This document shows, piece by piece, positions 17,205-26,660 of a DNA stretch of 64,000 bases. Position 1 is the first letter of the stretch. Each line of letters begins with the position of its first letter. Origin of the DNA: Actinoalloteichus fjordicus (GTDB taxonomy: Bacteria; Actinomycetota; Actinomycetes; Mycobacteriales; Pseudonocardiaceae); contig NZ_CP016076.1 in the NCBI RefSeq assembly GCF_001941625.1, forward strand, positions 3,224,001-3,288,000. Direction: 5' to 3'. The notes beneath the pieces were generated by a model, which worked only from the letters and a program-made list of their open reading frames with translations, was not told the DNA's origin and did no database searches. A program made the translations under genes and the position numbers.

Positions 17205-18479
17205 TCAGAGCGTCACCGGCAGTGCGGTCAGCCGGAGGGAGCCCGGTGCCATCGGCCGCTCCAGTCTCGTCGGCTCGACGGCGAGGGCGAGCCCGGGGAA
17301 ACGCCTGGCCAGCGCCGCGAAGGCGACCTCGCCCTCCTGCCGGGCGAGCGCGGCCCCGAGGCAGTAGTGCAGCCCGTGCGCGAAGGCCAGGTGGGTCTCG
17401 CGTCGACCGCTCTCCGGTGTCCTGGTGATGTCGAGCCGGTCGGCCTCGGGGAACATCCTGGGATCGTGATTGGCCCCGACCAGCATGGGCATCACCGCCT
17501 CGCCCCGGCGCACCACGACGCCGCCGACCTCCAGATCCTCGCTCGCGTACCGCATGCGCGCCGCCAGCGCCGGACCGCACCAGCGCAGCAGCTCGTGCAC
17601 CGCGCGTGACGTGATCTCCGGGTCCCGGCGCAGGAGTGCGTACTGCTCGGGATGGGTGAGCAGGGCGGCCGTGCCGTTGCCGATCAGATGAGCGGTCGTC
17701 TCGTGCCCCGCGATGACGAGTGTGAGGATCAACGAGACCATCTCCACGTCGTCGAGACGATCGCCGTCGACCGCCTGGGCGTGGATCAACCCCGAGATCA
17801 GGTCGTCGGCGGGGGCAGCGCGTCGCTGCTCGATCAGCTCCCGAGTCCAGGCGATCATCTCGCGCAGTGCCTCGCCGAACTCGGGCCCGCTGCCCGTCAC
17901 GAGGACCTCGCTCCAGCGGCGCCAGCGGTACCGGTCCGCCTCGGGGATGCCGACCAGCTCGCAGATCACGATGATCGGCAGCGGGTAGGCGAAGTCGGCG
18001 AGCAGGTCCACGACGCCGTCGTCGGCGGCCCTCGCCGTCTCGACGAGCCGGTCGAGCAGGCGCTCGGTGATCTCCACCACGCGAGGGCGCAGCGCGGCGA
18101 CGCGGCGGACGGTGAAGGCGCGGGAGACGAGGGTCCGCAGGCGTGCGTGGTCGGCCCCGTCGGTGTCGGTGAGCCCCGCGCGCAGGTACGGCATGCATTC
18201 CGGCGGAACCCCGCGAGCCTGCAGCTGCAGCTCCATCGGGTCGGGTCCGCCTGCGGCCCGCTGCGGGGCGGCCATGACGAAGCGCGGATCGTTCAGGACT
18301 AGCCGGACGTCCGCGTAACGGGTGGCAAGGTGCATCGGGCCGAGGCCGGGCACGTTCGCCCAGGCCGACGGCGCCTGCTCGCGGATTCGGGAGTAGCCGC
18401 TCACCGGATCGCGCAACAGGTCGGGATCGAGGATGTCGACAGTGTCGCGGCCCGTGGTGTCCGGATCGATGACGGTCAT
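17205..18479 (-). CDS. cytochrome P450
   Basis: A 424-residue soluble bacterial class I P450. The I-helix oxygen-binding motif is AGHETT (residues 257-262), the K-helix ExxR is E296-L-L-R299, and the haem loop FAHGLHYCLG puts the thiolate at Cys373. ATG 18479 is used because AGGGAG precedes it, although the frame stays open further upstream. The acidic-alcohol pair before Thr262 is His259-Glu260, a common variant. No ferredoxin or ferredoxin reductase gene is adjacent, so redox partners come from elsewhere. The convergent neighbour is the decayed LLM gene. The substrate is unknown. Confidence 0.92.
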   Translation of the reverse strand: MTVIDPDTTGRDTVDILDPDLLRDPVSGYSRIREQAPSAWANVPGLGPMHLATRYADVRLVLNDPRFVMAAPQRAAGGPDPMELQLQARGVPPECMPYLRAGLTDTDGADHARLRTLVSRAFTVRRVAALRPRVVEITERLLDRLVETARAADDGVVDLLADFAYPLPIIVICELVGIPEADRYRWRRWSEVLVTGSGPEFGEALREMIAWTRELIEQRRAAPADDLISGLIHAQAVDGDRLDDVEMVSLILTLVIAGHETTAHLIGNGTAALLTHPEQYALLRRDPEITSRAVHELLRWCGPALAARMRYASEDLEVGGVVVRRGEAVMPMLVGANHDPRMFPEADRLDITRTPESGRRETHLAFAHGLHYCLGAALARQEGEVAFAALARRFPGLALAVEPTRLERPMAPGSLRLTALPVTL

Positions 18480-19496
18480 GACTGACGCTCCCTGTTCGGC
18501 GGGATCGAGCTGTTTGAGATGATTAGAACATATGGCGTCAACATCTGGAATCGGGGCGACGGGCGGTTCGGACTCGCTCGGGACGATTCCGGACTCGCCG
18601 AGTTCGAGTCGGCTGCGTCTGCGGGGTCCGCGCGAAGATCGGTGTTCGCGGGCGCACGTTCCGGCCTCGGCTGGCTGATCAGGGACCGGCGCCCGGCGCG
18701 CTGCTGATCTACCGAGTCCCGTCCGTTCGGCTTGGGGAGGGCAGGCGTCGGACGGCACGCCAGGTCAGTCCGAAGTGTCCTTCGGGCATGTCGATCACCT
18801 TCCGGTAACATCGGGACGCTCGAAACAGCACTATCCCTGGACAAGCAGGGTGGCACCGGCCCTTCGGGACCGGTGAGGATCGCAACCGCCGACAGCACGG
18901 CCAGGCGCCCGCCCTGATCGGCCAGTGGCACCGGCCCTTCGGGACCGGTGAGGATCGCAACCAGCGCCGAGGCCCGCTCCGCCACGACCGTGGATTCGGT
19001 CACGGTGTTGCGCCAGAAGGTCACGGCCGCCAGGTGTCGCCGGGTTCGACGACCTCGGCCGGGGGCCGAGGTCATCGGGGCGCTCTCCCCCTGCGTGACG
19101 TCGATCTCCGGCATCGGCTGCCCGTGCCCGTCGAGCCCCCGCAGCGCCGGGTAGCCCTCGACCTCGATCGGGTCGCAGACCGCGTATCGCGGCTCGTCGC
19201 ACCGCAGCGGTGGCCTGGAGCGTCGTCGTCACCGAGTGACCCCCCTGCGTCGCCGTCAACGTCGTCGCCGGTCGGGGCGCTCGACCTTCGGGGTCGGGAC
19301 GCCAGGCACGCCGTCGACAGGAGGCCTGCTCGGCGACCCGCCGTCGGAGCCGGTCCCCGTCGGCGGGTGAGTCGAGTCTCATGGGCTCGGTGTCGGTTCC
19401 GTGGTTAAGGTTCGAGGTGCTGATCGGTGACAGTGCTGTGCGGATCGCCTGCCGAGCCCCTCGAACCCTGAAACCGATCCGTGGAGGAACGCTGTC
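18480..19496. other. 1-kb intergenic region upstream of P450 and MFS genes
   Basis: The left edge (about 18510-18545) is AT-rich and probably holds the P450 promoter. The middle carries a two-copy 37-bp direct repeat described separately (18850-18962). The right edge holds GGAGGA (19483-19488) for the MFS gene. No open frame here looks like a real protein; the apparent protein repeat VAILTGPEGPVP comes from the DNA repeat. Confidence 0.5.
18850..18962. CRISPR. two-repeat, one-spacer CRISPR-like unit (orphan)
   Basis: A 37-bp unit beginning GTGGCACC and ending TCGCAAC occurs identically at 18850-18886 and 18925-18961, with the next base (C) also shared. The two copies are separated by 38 unrelated bases (18887-18924), giving a 75-bp period. 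The unit has an internal hairpin, CACCGG pairing with CCGGTG around CCCTTCGGG, and a 3' end resembling the GAGGATTGAAAC-type ends of known CRISPR repeats. No third copy was found one period either side and no cas gene lies in the window. It may be a minimal or decaying array, or another structured direct repeat. Confidence 0.5.
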
Positions 19497-20738
19497 ATGA
19501 CGCCGTCCGTCGACGCCGAGGCGAGATCGAGCCGCGATCGTCGGGATGTCACCAAGGCCCTGGCCGCGCTGGCGCTGGGCGGCTTCGGCATCGGGGTCAC
19601 CGAGTTCGCGACGATGGGCCTGTTGCCGCAGATGGCGGAGTCCTTCGGCGTCTCGATCCCGGCGACCGGCAATGCCATCACCTTCTACGCACTCGGTGTC
19701 GTGGTGGGTGCGCCGCTGATCGTGAGTCTGGCCGCCCGACTGCCGCGTAAGGGCCTGTTGATGGGGCTGATGGTCGCGCTCGCCGTGGGCAACGTGCTGT
19801 CCGCCGTGGCGCCGAGCGCCTCGCTGCTCGTGGCCGCCCGGTTCGTCGCCGGGCTGCCGCACGGGGCGTTCTTCGGGGTCGCCGCCGTGGTGGCGGCCGC
19901 GCTCGTCCCGCCTGGTCGGCGGGGTCGCGCGGTCGCCAGGATCATGATCGGACTGACCATCGCCAATCTTGCGGGGGTCCCGGTCGCGACGGCGGTGGGG
20001 CAGCAGGTCGGCTGGCGCAGCGCCTACTGGGCGGTGGCGGTGATCGCGGTGGTCACCGCGCTGGCGGTGCACCGGTACGTGCCGAGGATCGCGGCGACGC
20101 ATGGGGCGAGCATCGTCGGCGAGCTGCGGGCCTTCGGCAGGCTTCAGGTGTGGTTCGCGCTGGTCACCGGGATGATCGGCTTCGGTGGCATGTTCGCCGT
20201 GTACTCCTACATCTCGCCGACCACCACCGAGGTCACCGGCCTTCCCGAGGCTGCGGTGCCGTGGATGCTGGCGGTGTTCGGTCTAGGGCAGACCGTGGGG
20301 GCCCTCATCGGCGGGCGGTTCGTGGACCGGTCGGTGCTGGGATCGGTGATCGGCTCGCTGATCGCGTCGTCGTCGGTGCTGGCGCTGTTCGGGCTGACGG
20401 CAACCCTGCCGGTGCTCGCCGTCGTCTCGGTGTTCCTGATCGGGTTCACGTCGCAGGTGCTGGCCGGTGCGCTTCAGGTGCATCTGATGGACGCCTCGCC
20501 GGACGCGCCGTCGCTGGCCTCGGCGTCGAACCACTCGGCGCTCAACATCGCCAACGCCGCCGGGGCGTGGCTCGGCGGCCTGGCCATCACGGCCGGGTGG
20601 GGCTACGCGTCCACGACGTGGGTCGGGGTCGCGTTGAGCCTGACCGGCCTGGCCGTGGCTCTGCTGTCCGTCGTGGTCGCCCGCGCGAGTCGCAGTCGGG
20701 TGCTCGCCCCGGCCGGTGCTCCTCGGACGCGGGGCTGA
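19497..20738 (+). CDS. MFS transporter, DHA1 family (AraJ/Cml-like exporter)
   Basis: A 413-residue transporter with about 12 membrane segments. GGFGIGVTEFATMGLLPQMAESF near the N-terminus and ARFVAGLPHGAFFGVAAVVAA (about residues 116-136) are typical of the DHA1 branch that includes AraJ/YdhP-like sugar and drug exporters and chloramphenicol exporters of actinomycetes. The final segment, VARASRSR onward, is a short cytoplasmic tail. GGAGGA lies 8 bases upstream of ATG 19497. Its neighbours give no clear pathway link. Drug or sugar efflux is likely; the substrate is not predictable. Confidence 0.88.
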   Translation: MTPSVDAEARSSRDRRDVTKALAALALGGFGIGVTEFATMGLLPQMAESFGVSIPATGNAITFYALGVVVGAPLIVSLAARLPRKGLLMGLMVALAVGNVLSAVAPSASLLVAARFVAGLPHGAFFGVAAVVAAALVPPGRRGRAVARIMIGLTIANLAGVPVATAVGQQVGWRSAYWAVAVIAVVTALAVHRYVPRIAATHGASIVGELRAFGRLQVWFALVTGMIGFGGMFAVYSYISPTTTEVTGLPEAAVPWMLAVFGLGQTVGALIGGRFVDRSVLGSVIGSLIASSSVLALFGLTATLPVLAVVSVFLIGFTSQVLAGALQVHLMDASPDAPSLASASNHSALNIANAAGAWLGGLAITAGWGYASTTWVGVALSLTGLAVALLSVVVARASRSRVLAPAGAPRTRG

Positions 20739-20865
20739 GTCCTCGGTCCTCGGCACGCCTGCCGTTGCCGGTAGTCGGCGCGAAGTGCGCACGGTCCCGA
20801 CTTGCTGCGCGGGTGTTCTCCACCCGATGCGGGGTCGGCCCGCACGGCTCGGCGCGGGCCCGGCG

Positions 20866-21870
20866 TCAGTCGATGTCGATCAGATCGTCGTCGGCGGGCG
20901 GCCACTCGCCGCCCCAGCGGACGTCACGGGCGGCCCGATAACGGGTGCCCTGTCGCCTGGAGACCGTGACATCGGCGATCTTTCCGTCGTCCGAGCAGAG
21001 TCGGAGCGCCACCTGCCCCTTCGGCTTCTGCGGATGACGCAGGACTCGGCCTGCGGCGCGTCGCCAGTCGTGCGGTGAGGCGACCACGTAGGAGAACTTC
21101 TCGTCTTCGAAGCTCAGGGCGCCGTCCTTGAGATAGCGGTGGGTGGCGCTGCGCGGGAGCCGTGTCGAGAAGTGGCACCAGTCCCGGCCTCGGGGGATGG
21201 GGCAGACGTCTTCGTGGGGGCAGGGCGCCACCAGCCGTAGGCCGAGGTCACGCAGCAGGTCCCGCGCGGCGACGATCCGTTCGTAGCCTGCGGGCGTGCC
21301 GGGTTCGATGATCACCAGCATGCCGGTGCTGCGGGACAGCCAGCGCACGGTCTCGGCTCTGCGACGTTCCGGCAGTTCACCCAGCACGTAGGACAGGGTG
21401 ACGAGGTCGGCGGCCGGCGAGTCGGCGGTGGTGTCGATGGCGGCGCGCGTCCACGAGGACTGACGGACCGGCGCGGCCGAGGCGGCCTCGACGAGGCGTC
21501 GGCCGAGGGCGACCGCCGGGGCGGACTGCTCCAGGACGGTGATGTCAGTGAGCGAGGACCAGGCGTCGGCCGCAGCCCACACGTCGGCTCCCGTGCCGCC
21601 GCCGACGTCGATCTGAGTACGCGGCCAGAATCCGGGGGCGACCGTGATGACCTGGTCGAACACCGAGCGAACTGCCGCATAGGTGGCGGGCATCCGGTAG
21701 CAGGCGTACGCGGCGACGTCCACATCGGAGTTCAGGATCGGCTGTGCGGGCGGGGCGCCCTCCCGGTAATGCTGGATGAGTCGGTCTACCGACCGCGCCA
21801 GGGTCTGGCGGGGGAAGCGTGTCAGCGCACCGTCGAGCGCGGACATCAGATCGTGGGGGAGTGCCGACAT
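20866..21870 (-). CDS. Rsm22 family small-ribosomal-subunit methyltransferase-like protein
   Basis: A 334-residue protein with an Rsm22-type layout: an N-terminal helical region with LSALDGAL-type packing, a SAM-binding motif IDVGGGTGAD (about residues 87-96), and VLEQSAPAVALGR as the acidic-loop strand. The C-terminal cysteine cluster C217, C223 and C232 in PCPHEDVCPIPRGRDWC matches a metal or Fe-S site of the family. Eukaryotic relatives act in mitochondrial small-subunit assembly; the bacterial role is poorly defined. ATG 21870 was taken as start because homology-like sequence begins there. It converges on the MFS gene. Confidence 0.82.
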   Translation of the reverse strand: MSALPHDLMSALDGALTRFPRQTLARSVDRLIQHYREGAPPAQPILNSDVDVAAYACYRMPATYAAVRSVFDQVITVAPGFWPRTQIDVGGGTGADVWAAADAWSSLTDITVLEQSAPAVALGRRLVEAASAAPVRQSSWTRAAIDTTADSPAADLVTLSYVLGELPERRRAETVRWLSRSTGMLVIIEPGTPAGYERIVAARDLLRDLGLRLVAPCPHEDVCPIPRGRDWCHFSTRLPRSATHRYLKDGALSFEDEKFSYVVASPHDWRRAAGRVLRHPQKPKGQVALRLCSDDGKIADVTVSRRQGTRYRAARDVRWGGEWPPADDDLIDID

Positions 21871-22262
21871 GGGAGACCATTCTGCCGAGCGAGCCGGGGC
21901 CTCCTCGGCGCCGGCCCCGCGTTGTGGTCGAGCGGGAGAGCAGGCGCACCCTCGGATCACCCCTGGCGTGGGCGACCGGCGGTGGCAGGCCGACGCGGCC
22001 CGGCGTTTCGCGGCCTTCTTGTGCTGCTCGGCCTGCGGGGCGGATCGGACCGTAGCGCCTCGAGTGTGTGTCGCAGGTCCACGACCGTCCGTGTGACGGG
22101 CGTCGGTGCATGCAGGGCGGGTCCGTATGGCGTAGGTCTCACATCGGACGGCGGCCGGGTGTGCGGTCGTGCATCTGTCGCGGTGACCGACCGTTGACCT
22201 CGCCGTAATCGGAACGTGGTTGCCTGATCACCTGGTGCTGTCTTTCCTGGTGGAAGGGACGG
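21871..22262. other. 392-bp spacer between Rsm22 and haemoglobin genes
   Basis: Divergent spacer. GTTGACC near 22194-22200 could be a -35 element for the haemoglobin gene and AAGGGA just before 22263 is its ribosome binding site. I see no gene or repeat. Confidence 0.4.
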
Positions 22263-22628
22263 ATGATGACGACCATCTACGAAGAGATCGGCGGTCACGA
22301 GGCACTGATCACCGTCGTCGACGACTTCTACGTGCGTGTGCTGGCCGATCCCCAGCTCGCCCCCTTCTTCACCGGTGTGCGGCTGGCCCGGCTCAAGGGC
22401 CGTCAGGTGGAGTTCTTCGCCGCCGCGCTCGGCGGCCCGGGGCCCTACACGGGGGCGTCGATGAAGTCCGTGCATCGCGGTCGTGGGATCGAGCAGGCGC
22501 ATTTCGACCGCGTCGCGGGACATCTCGCCGACTCACTGGCCGACGCAGGCGTGCCCGCGGCGACCATCGGGCGGATCATCGCCGCGATAGCGCCGTTGTC
22601 GAGCGACATCGTGAGCTCGGCGGCCTGA
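22263..22628 (+). CDS. group 1 truncated haemoglobin (TrHbN-like)
   Basis: A 121-residue protein of normal length for a 2-over-2 globin. It shows [31 protein letters not shown] with the B10 Tyr at residue 23, and [13 protein letters not shown] with the proximal F8 His at residue 71. TrHbN proteins bind O2 and NO and in mycobacteria detoxify NO by dioxygenation. AAGGGA precedes the first of two adjacent ATG codons (22263, 22266), so the start may be either. It is followed 260 bp later by glutamate decarboxylase in the same direction, which has its own promoter. Confidence 0.92.
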   Translation: MMTTIYEEIGGHEALITVVDDFYVRVLADPQLAPFFTGVRLARLKGRQVEFFAAALGGPGPYTGASMKSVHRGRGIEQAHFDRVAGHLADSLADAGVPAATIGRIIAAIAPLSSDIVSSAA

Positions 22629-22876
22629 CGGCGAACGAATCTGCGGTGCCGCGGCGGGCCCGGTGGCGCCTGCGGCCCCGGCGGTCGGCCGTCTCGGACC
22701 GCCGAGGTCTGCCGACACCATGTCGGGCCTTCGGCGTCCCGTGCCTGAGCCGCAGACACTCGAGTCGTCGGCCTCAGCCGCAGGCCGCGCGTGCCGGGTC
22801 GGCGCGACCTTGACGTCCGCGTCTCGGCCGTCGTCTGCGCCGGTCACGGTGCCCGGCGGGGCGCGCACGGCGGGCT

Positions 22877-22888
22877 TACGCTCGGCGG
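22877..22888 (+). promoter_or_regulatory. leaderless promoter of the glutamate decarboxylase gene
   Basis: TACGCT (22877-22882) is followed by 6 bases and then ATG 22889. No Shine-Dalgarno sequence lies in between, so transcript and reading frame probably start together. Confidence 0.5.
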
Positions 22889-24265
22889 ATGGTGCTGCAT
22901 TCGGGCCGCCGCCAGGGGCCGACCCCCCAGGGAGCAGGCAATCCGTTCTACGGCCTGGCCGACCCCGCGCCGGGCTCGGAGATCACGCTGCCCCATCAGC
23001 GGCTGGGGGCGGGGCCCGTCCCACCCGACGCCGTGCTTCAGCTCGTGCGCGACGAGTTGGAACTCGACGGCAGTGCCCGACTCAATCTCGCGACCTTCGT
23101 GACCACCTGGATGGAGCCGCAGGCCCGCGAGCTGATGAACGACTGCGTGGCCAAGAACATGATCGACAAGGACGAGTATCCGCAGACCGCCGAGCTGGAG
23201 CGTCGCTGCGTGAACATCCTCGCCGACCTGTGGCACGCGCCCGAACCCGCCGATGTCATCGGCTGCTCGACCACCGGCTCCTCCGAGGCCTGCATGCTCG
23301 CGGGCATGGCGTTCAAGCGTCGGTGGCGCGGACCGGGCAGGCCCAACCTCGTGATGGGCGCGAACGTGCAGATTTGTTGGGAGAAGTTCTGCCAGTACTG
23401 GGAGGTGGAGCCCCGGCTCGTGCCGATGGCGGGGGACCGGTTCCACCTCAGCGCCGACGAGGCCGTCGCGCGGTGCGACGAGAACACCATCGGCGTCGTC
23501 GCGATCCTGGGCTCCACCTTCGACGGCAGTTACGAGCCCGTCGCCGAGATCACCGCCGCGCTCGACGGACTTCAGCGGCGCACCGGTCTCGACATCCCGG
23601 TGCACGTGGACGGCGCCTCCGGCGCCATGATCGCCCCGTTCCTCGATCCCGGACTGACCTGGGACTTCCGCCTGCCGAGAGTGGCGTCGATCAACACCTC
23701 CGGCCACAAGTACGGGCTGGTCTATCCCGGTGTGGGCTGGGTGTTGTGGCGGCATCGGGACCGGCTGCCTGCCGAACTGGTGTTCAAGGTCAACTATCTC
23801 GGCGGAGAGATGCCGACCTTCGCGCTCAATTTCTCCCGGCCCGGCGCCGAGGTGGTGGCGCAGTACTACACCTTCGCCCGGCTGGGCAGGGAGGGCTTCC
23901 GCGCGGTGCAACAGGCCGCCAGGGACGTGGCCACTCGACTGGCGGACCAGATCGCGGAGCTCGGGCCTTTCCGGCTGCTCACCAGGGGCGACGAACTGCC
24001 GGTGTTCGCCTTCACCACGAATGAGCGCGCCGCAGGCTTCACCGTCTTCGATGTCTCGCGTCGGCTGCGAGAACGCGGCTGGCAGGTCCCCGCCTACACC
24101 TTCCCGGCCGATCGGGAGGACCTGGCGGTCCTGCGGATCGTCTGCCGCAACGGCTTCACCCAGGACCTCGGCGACCTGTTCGTCGAGGAACTGCGTCGAG
24201 TACTCGCCGATCTCGACTCCTCGCCCGGTTGCGGGCATGCCACGGAGACCGCCTTCCACCACTGA
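22889..24265 (+). CDS. gadB: glutamate decarboxylase (PLP-dependent)
   Basis: A 458-residue group II PLP decarboxylase of the bacterial GadB type (E. coli enzyme 466). It has NLATFVTTWMEPQARELM, CSTTGSSEACMLAGMAFKRRW, VHVDGASGAMIAPF with the PLP-nitrogen Asp, and SINTSGHKYGLVYPGVGW with the Schiff-base Lys at residue 274. The enzyme turns glutamate into GABA, consuming a proton, and serves acid resistance or GABA metabolism. No glutamate/GABA antiporter is adjacent. The gene looks leaderless. The C-terminal FHH-type tail resembles the segment that closes the active site at neutral pH in E. coli GadB. Confidence 0.92.
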   Translation: MVLHSGRRQGPTPQGAGNPFYGLADPAPGSEITLPHQRLGAGPVPPDAVLQLVRDELELDGSARLNLATFVTTWMEPQARELMNDCVAKNMIDKDEYPQTAELERRCVNILADLWHAPEPADVIGCSTTGSSEACMLAGMAFKRRWRGPGRPNLVMGANVQICWEKFCQYWEVEPRLVPMAGDRFHLSADEAVARCDENTIGVVAILGSTFDGSYEPVAEITAALDGLQRRTGLDIPVHVDGASGAMIAPFLDPGLTWDFRLPRVASINTSGHKYGLVYPGVGWVLWRHRDRLPAELVFKVNYLGGEMPTFALNFSRPGAEVVAQYYTFARLGREGFRAVQQAARDVATRLADQIAELGPFRLLTRGDELPVFAFTTNERAAGFTVFDVSRRLRERGWQVPAYTFPADREDLAVLRIVCRNGFTQDLGDLFVEELRRVLADLDSSPGCGHATETAFHH

Positions 24266-24769
24266 GCCTGCGGCCGGTCGGCGGCGATGGCGGACGGCTG
24301 AGAGGCGGCGGGGACTCGGACGACCGAACGGGCCGGTGTCTGCCGTTCGGCCCGGCTGTCCTCTCGCTCTTGTCTGTCCGCCGCCGAGGCGCGACGGCCA
24401 AATCTGCACGGACCGTCCTCGGCGGAGGCTGACCGATTCGGCGCCTGCCGAGGCCCGCCGCGGCCTTGACGTGACCCGGTGCCGGCCGGATCTTCGGGGG
24501 CCGACCGGGACGAGCGATGCCGTCTGCCGGGGAGGCCCGCCTCCGCATCACCCGGCGTCGGGCGCGCCTCGGCATGACGGCCCATGCCACTACGCGGCGC
24601 GGAACGCTCCGTGGCCCGACGCGGAGCCGGGACGGACAGGCAATGGGAGCGCAGCCTGCTCGGCGTACCGGGCGATTCGTACTCGGAGTAACCGGACAGC
24701 TCGGCTGGGGGACACCCGGCTCAGGTAGACGGCCGTCACAGGCCTACGGTGGCATGACGTGACTGTCGC
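24266..24769. other. 504-bp spacer without a recognisable gene
   Basis: Open frames are low-complexity Arg/Pro-rich sequence. TACGGT at 24745-24750 may be a -10 element for the AEC gene at 24770. Nothing else was recognised. Confidence 0.4.
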
Positions 24770-25699
24770 ATGAACGGCGTGATCGAAGGCTTCTTCGTCA
24801 TCGGAGCCGTCATCCTGGTGGGCTATCTGGTGGGGCGGACCGGCGTACTCGGCCCGTCGGCCACGCAGGTGCTCTCCCGAACGTCGTTCTTCGTCGCGAC
24901 GCCCGCTCTGCTGTTCGTCACCCTCGCCCGCGCCGACGTCGGCGCCGTGCTCTCCTCTGCCCTGCTCGTCACCGGCGTGACCAGCTCCCTGGCCTGCCTG
25001 CTCTACGTGCCGGTCGGCATGCTGCGTCGGCGGCCGGGCGGCGAGACCGCCATCGGTTCCATGGCCGCCGGTTACGTCAACGCAGGTAATCTCGGCCTGC
25101 CGATCGCCGCCTACGCCCTCGGCGACGCGGCCGAGATGGCGCCGATCCTGCTGTTCCAGCTCGGCGTGCTCACTCCGGTCTTCACCACGGTCCTCGACAT
25201 CCTCTCGGAGCGGGCCAACGGCACTCGCCCGGCCCTGCTGCGCACGGTGACCGCCCCGCTGCGAAACCCGATCGCGGTCGCCACCGCCGCAGGCCTGATT
25301 GTCTCGGCGACCGGCTTCATCCCGCCGGAACCGGTGATGGCGCCGATCGAGTTGCTGGCGAACCTCGCCGTGCCGGGGATGCTGCTGGCGTTCGGCATCT
25401 CCCTGCGCGGAGCGGCCCTGCCCGGCCGGTCGAAGGAGATCGTTCCGTCGCTCGTGGCCGTCGTGGTGATCAAGAACCTCGTTCATCCGCTGCTCGCGCT
25501 GCTCCTCGGGCTGCTGTTGGGCCTGGAAGGCCACGCGCTGCTGGCCGTCGTGGTGTGCGCAGCGCTGCCCTCGGCGCAGAACGTGTTCGGGTATGCCGTG
25601 CGCTTCGATCAGGGCGTCGCGCTGGCACGGGAGTCCGCGCTGACCACCACGATCCTGAGCCTGCCGGTGCTGTTCCTGGTGGTCGCGCTGCTCGCCTGA
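24770..25699 (+). CDS. AEC family transporter (auxin efflux carrier-like)
   Basis: A 309-residue membrane protein with about 10 hydrophobic segments and the AEC halves: VIEGFFVIGAVILVGYLVGRTGVL at the start, GYVNAGNLGLPIAAYALG (about residues 101-118, the conserved NxGxxG region), and CAALPSAQNVFGYAVRF near the C-terminus, where the second conserved segment lies. Bacterial members export malate, malonate or other small anions. No ribosome binding site is obvious; a TACGGT box lies 20 bases upstream. It stands alone and the substrate is not predictable. Confidence 0.87.
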   Translation: MNGVIEGFFVIGAVILVGYLVGRTGVLGPSATQVLSRTSFFVATPALLFVTLARADVGAVLSSALLVTGVTSSLACLLYVPVGMLRRRPGGETAIGSMAAGYVNAGNLGLPIAAYALGDAAEMAPILLFQLGVLTPVFTTVLDILSERANGTRPALLRTVTAPLRNPIAVATAAGLIVSATGFIPPEPVMAPIELLANLAVPGMLLAFGISLRGAALPGRSKEIVPSLVAVVVIKNLVHPLLALLLGLLLGLEGHALLAVVVCAALPSAQNVFGYAVRFDQGVALARESALTTTILSLPVLFLVVALLA

Positions 25700-26660
25700 C
25701 CTCCGGGCGCCGGCGTGGCGCGGCAGGCAGTCCGGGGCGGCGACGCGGCTCCTCGGCTGATCGGGCCGTCGCCGACCCGCGAGTTCCGCTGCGGTCAGGC
25801 GCCGCCTGCCGGGCACGGGGCGGCGCGAGGCGTCGCGGCCTGCGCCGACGGATCGGTCCGGTCGGCCGACTTCCCGGCCTCGCGGCCCGCGCACGTGCAT
25901 CTTGAGCAGATCACGATCATGCCGACTCCCCAGGGCGTGAGCCGGGGCCGAGGTGTGGATCGATCCCGGCGTCGGCCTGCGGTCCGCGCCTCGGCGGCGA
26001 CCCTGCGTCTCAGTGCCGAGCTGCCTGGTGCCGACCCGAGACAGGGTCTCGATGCCTGCGGCGGCGGGACACACCGCCGCGATCCGCCGACCCCTCAGCT
26101 CCGTCGGCGATTCGACAGCATATCGAATTCGATTCGATATTCCGAACGGTTAAATGACTGCTCGTCTCGCGCGGGTCGGCGAGGTCGGCAGCCGATCGGC
26201 ATCGCTTAGCTGGTGAAGGAGGGTCGCCGAGGGTTGACGGATGTTCACGCTCCCACTACCGTCTGGGGAAACGCTTTCCGTCGAACTGAATTCGACATTT
26301 CGAACACCTGGGAGGCAATGATGCCTCGGCTGTTCCCGGACGCCTCGAACGAGGCGACCCCCGAAACGGCCCCCGGTACGCCGGAACGCCGCGCGCCCGG
26401 TGCAGGCTGCCTGCGTCCGGTCCGGCGGGCGGATGCCCGTCGGGGAGCGACGAGCACCGACCCGCGTCGAGGCAGTGCCCGCCGCGGTTCAGCCGGCATC
26501 ACGGCAGCGAGGTCGGCCCCCCGACGCACCGACACCCCGCCGCCCCGGCAGCGTGACGCAGCGGGCACCACCCCACTCCATCACCGCGACCGATACCGGT
26601 AGACGACGACGCCGACCGAGCGGTCCCAGCTGGACGTCACGGCGGCGGGAGGGAACTGCG
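25700..26660. other. 0.96-kb regulatory region upstream of the GH43 gene
   Basis: The first ~400 bp hold nothing recognisable. From 26108 on, base composition drops in GC and a promoter with several inverted repeats appears (next entry). An ATG at 26321 with GGAGG at 26311-26315 opens a 93-codon frame ending at 26602. Its product is Arg/Pro/Thr-rich with no hydrophobic core, so I regard it as a possible leader ORF or untranslated leader rather than a proven gene. Confidence 0.4.
26234..26304 (+). promoter_or_regulatory. promoter with LacI-type and TTCGA-N4-TCGAA operators
   Basis: TTGACG (26234-26239), a 17-base spacer and TACCGT (26257-26262) make a near-consensus promoter. GGAAACGCTTTCC (26267-26279), an inverted repeat GGAAA-N3-TTTCC, sits just downstream of the -10, a position typical of LacI-family sugar repressors. 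TTCGA-N4-TCGAA follows at 26291-26304, and an imperfect copy (TTCGA-N4-CCGAA) occurs upstream at 26133-26146. The promoter probably drives GH43 and perhaps the following beta-helix gene. Confidence 0.6.

Noticed and set aside
18709-19114. A protein repeat VAILTGPEGPVP in reverse-strand frames
   Set aside because: It is the translation of the 75-bp-period DNA repeat. The frame has no start signal or other protein features, so the DNA repeat is the real object.
19400-19420. GGTTCGAG as a possible tRNA T-loop
   Set aside because: No matching acceptor, anticodon or D arms surround it. The same holds for a GTTCGAA at about 47620.
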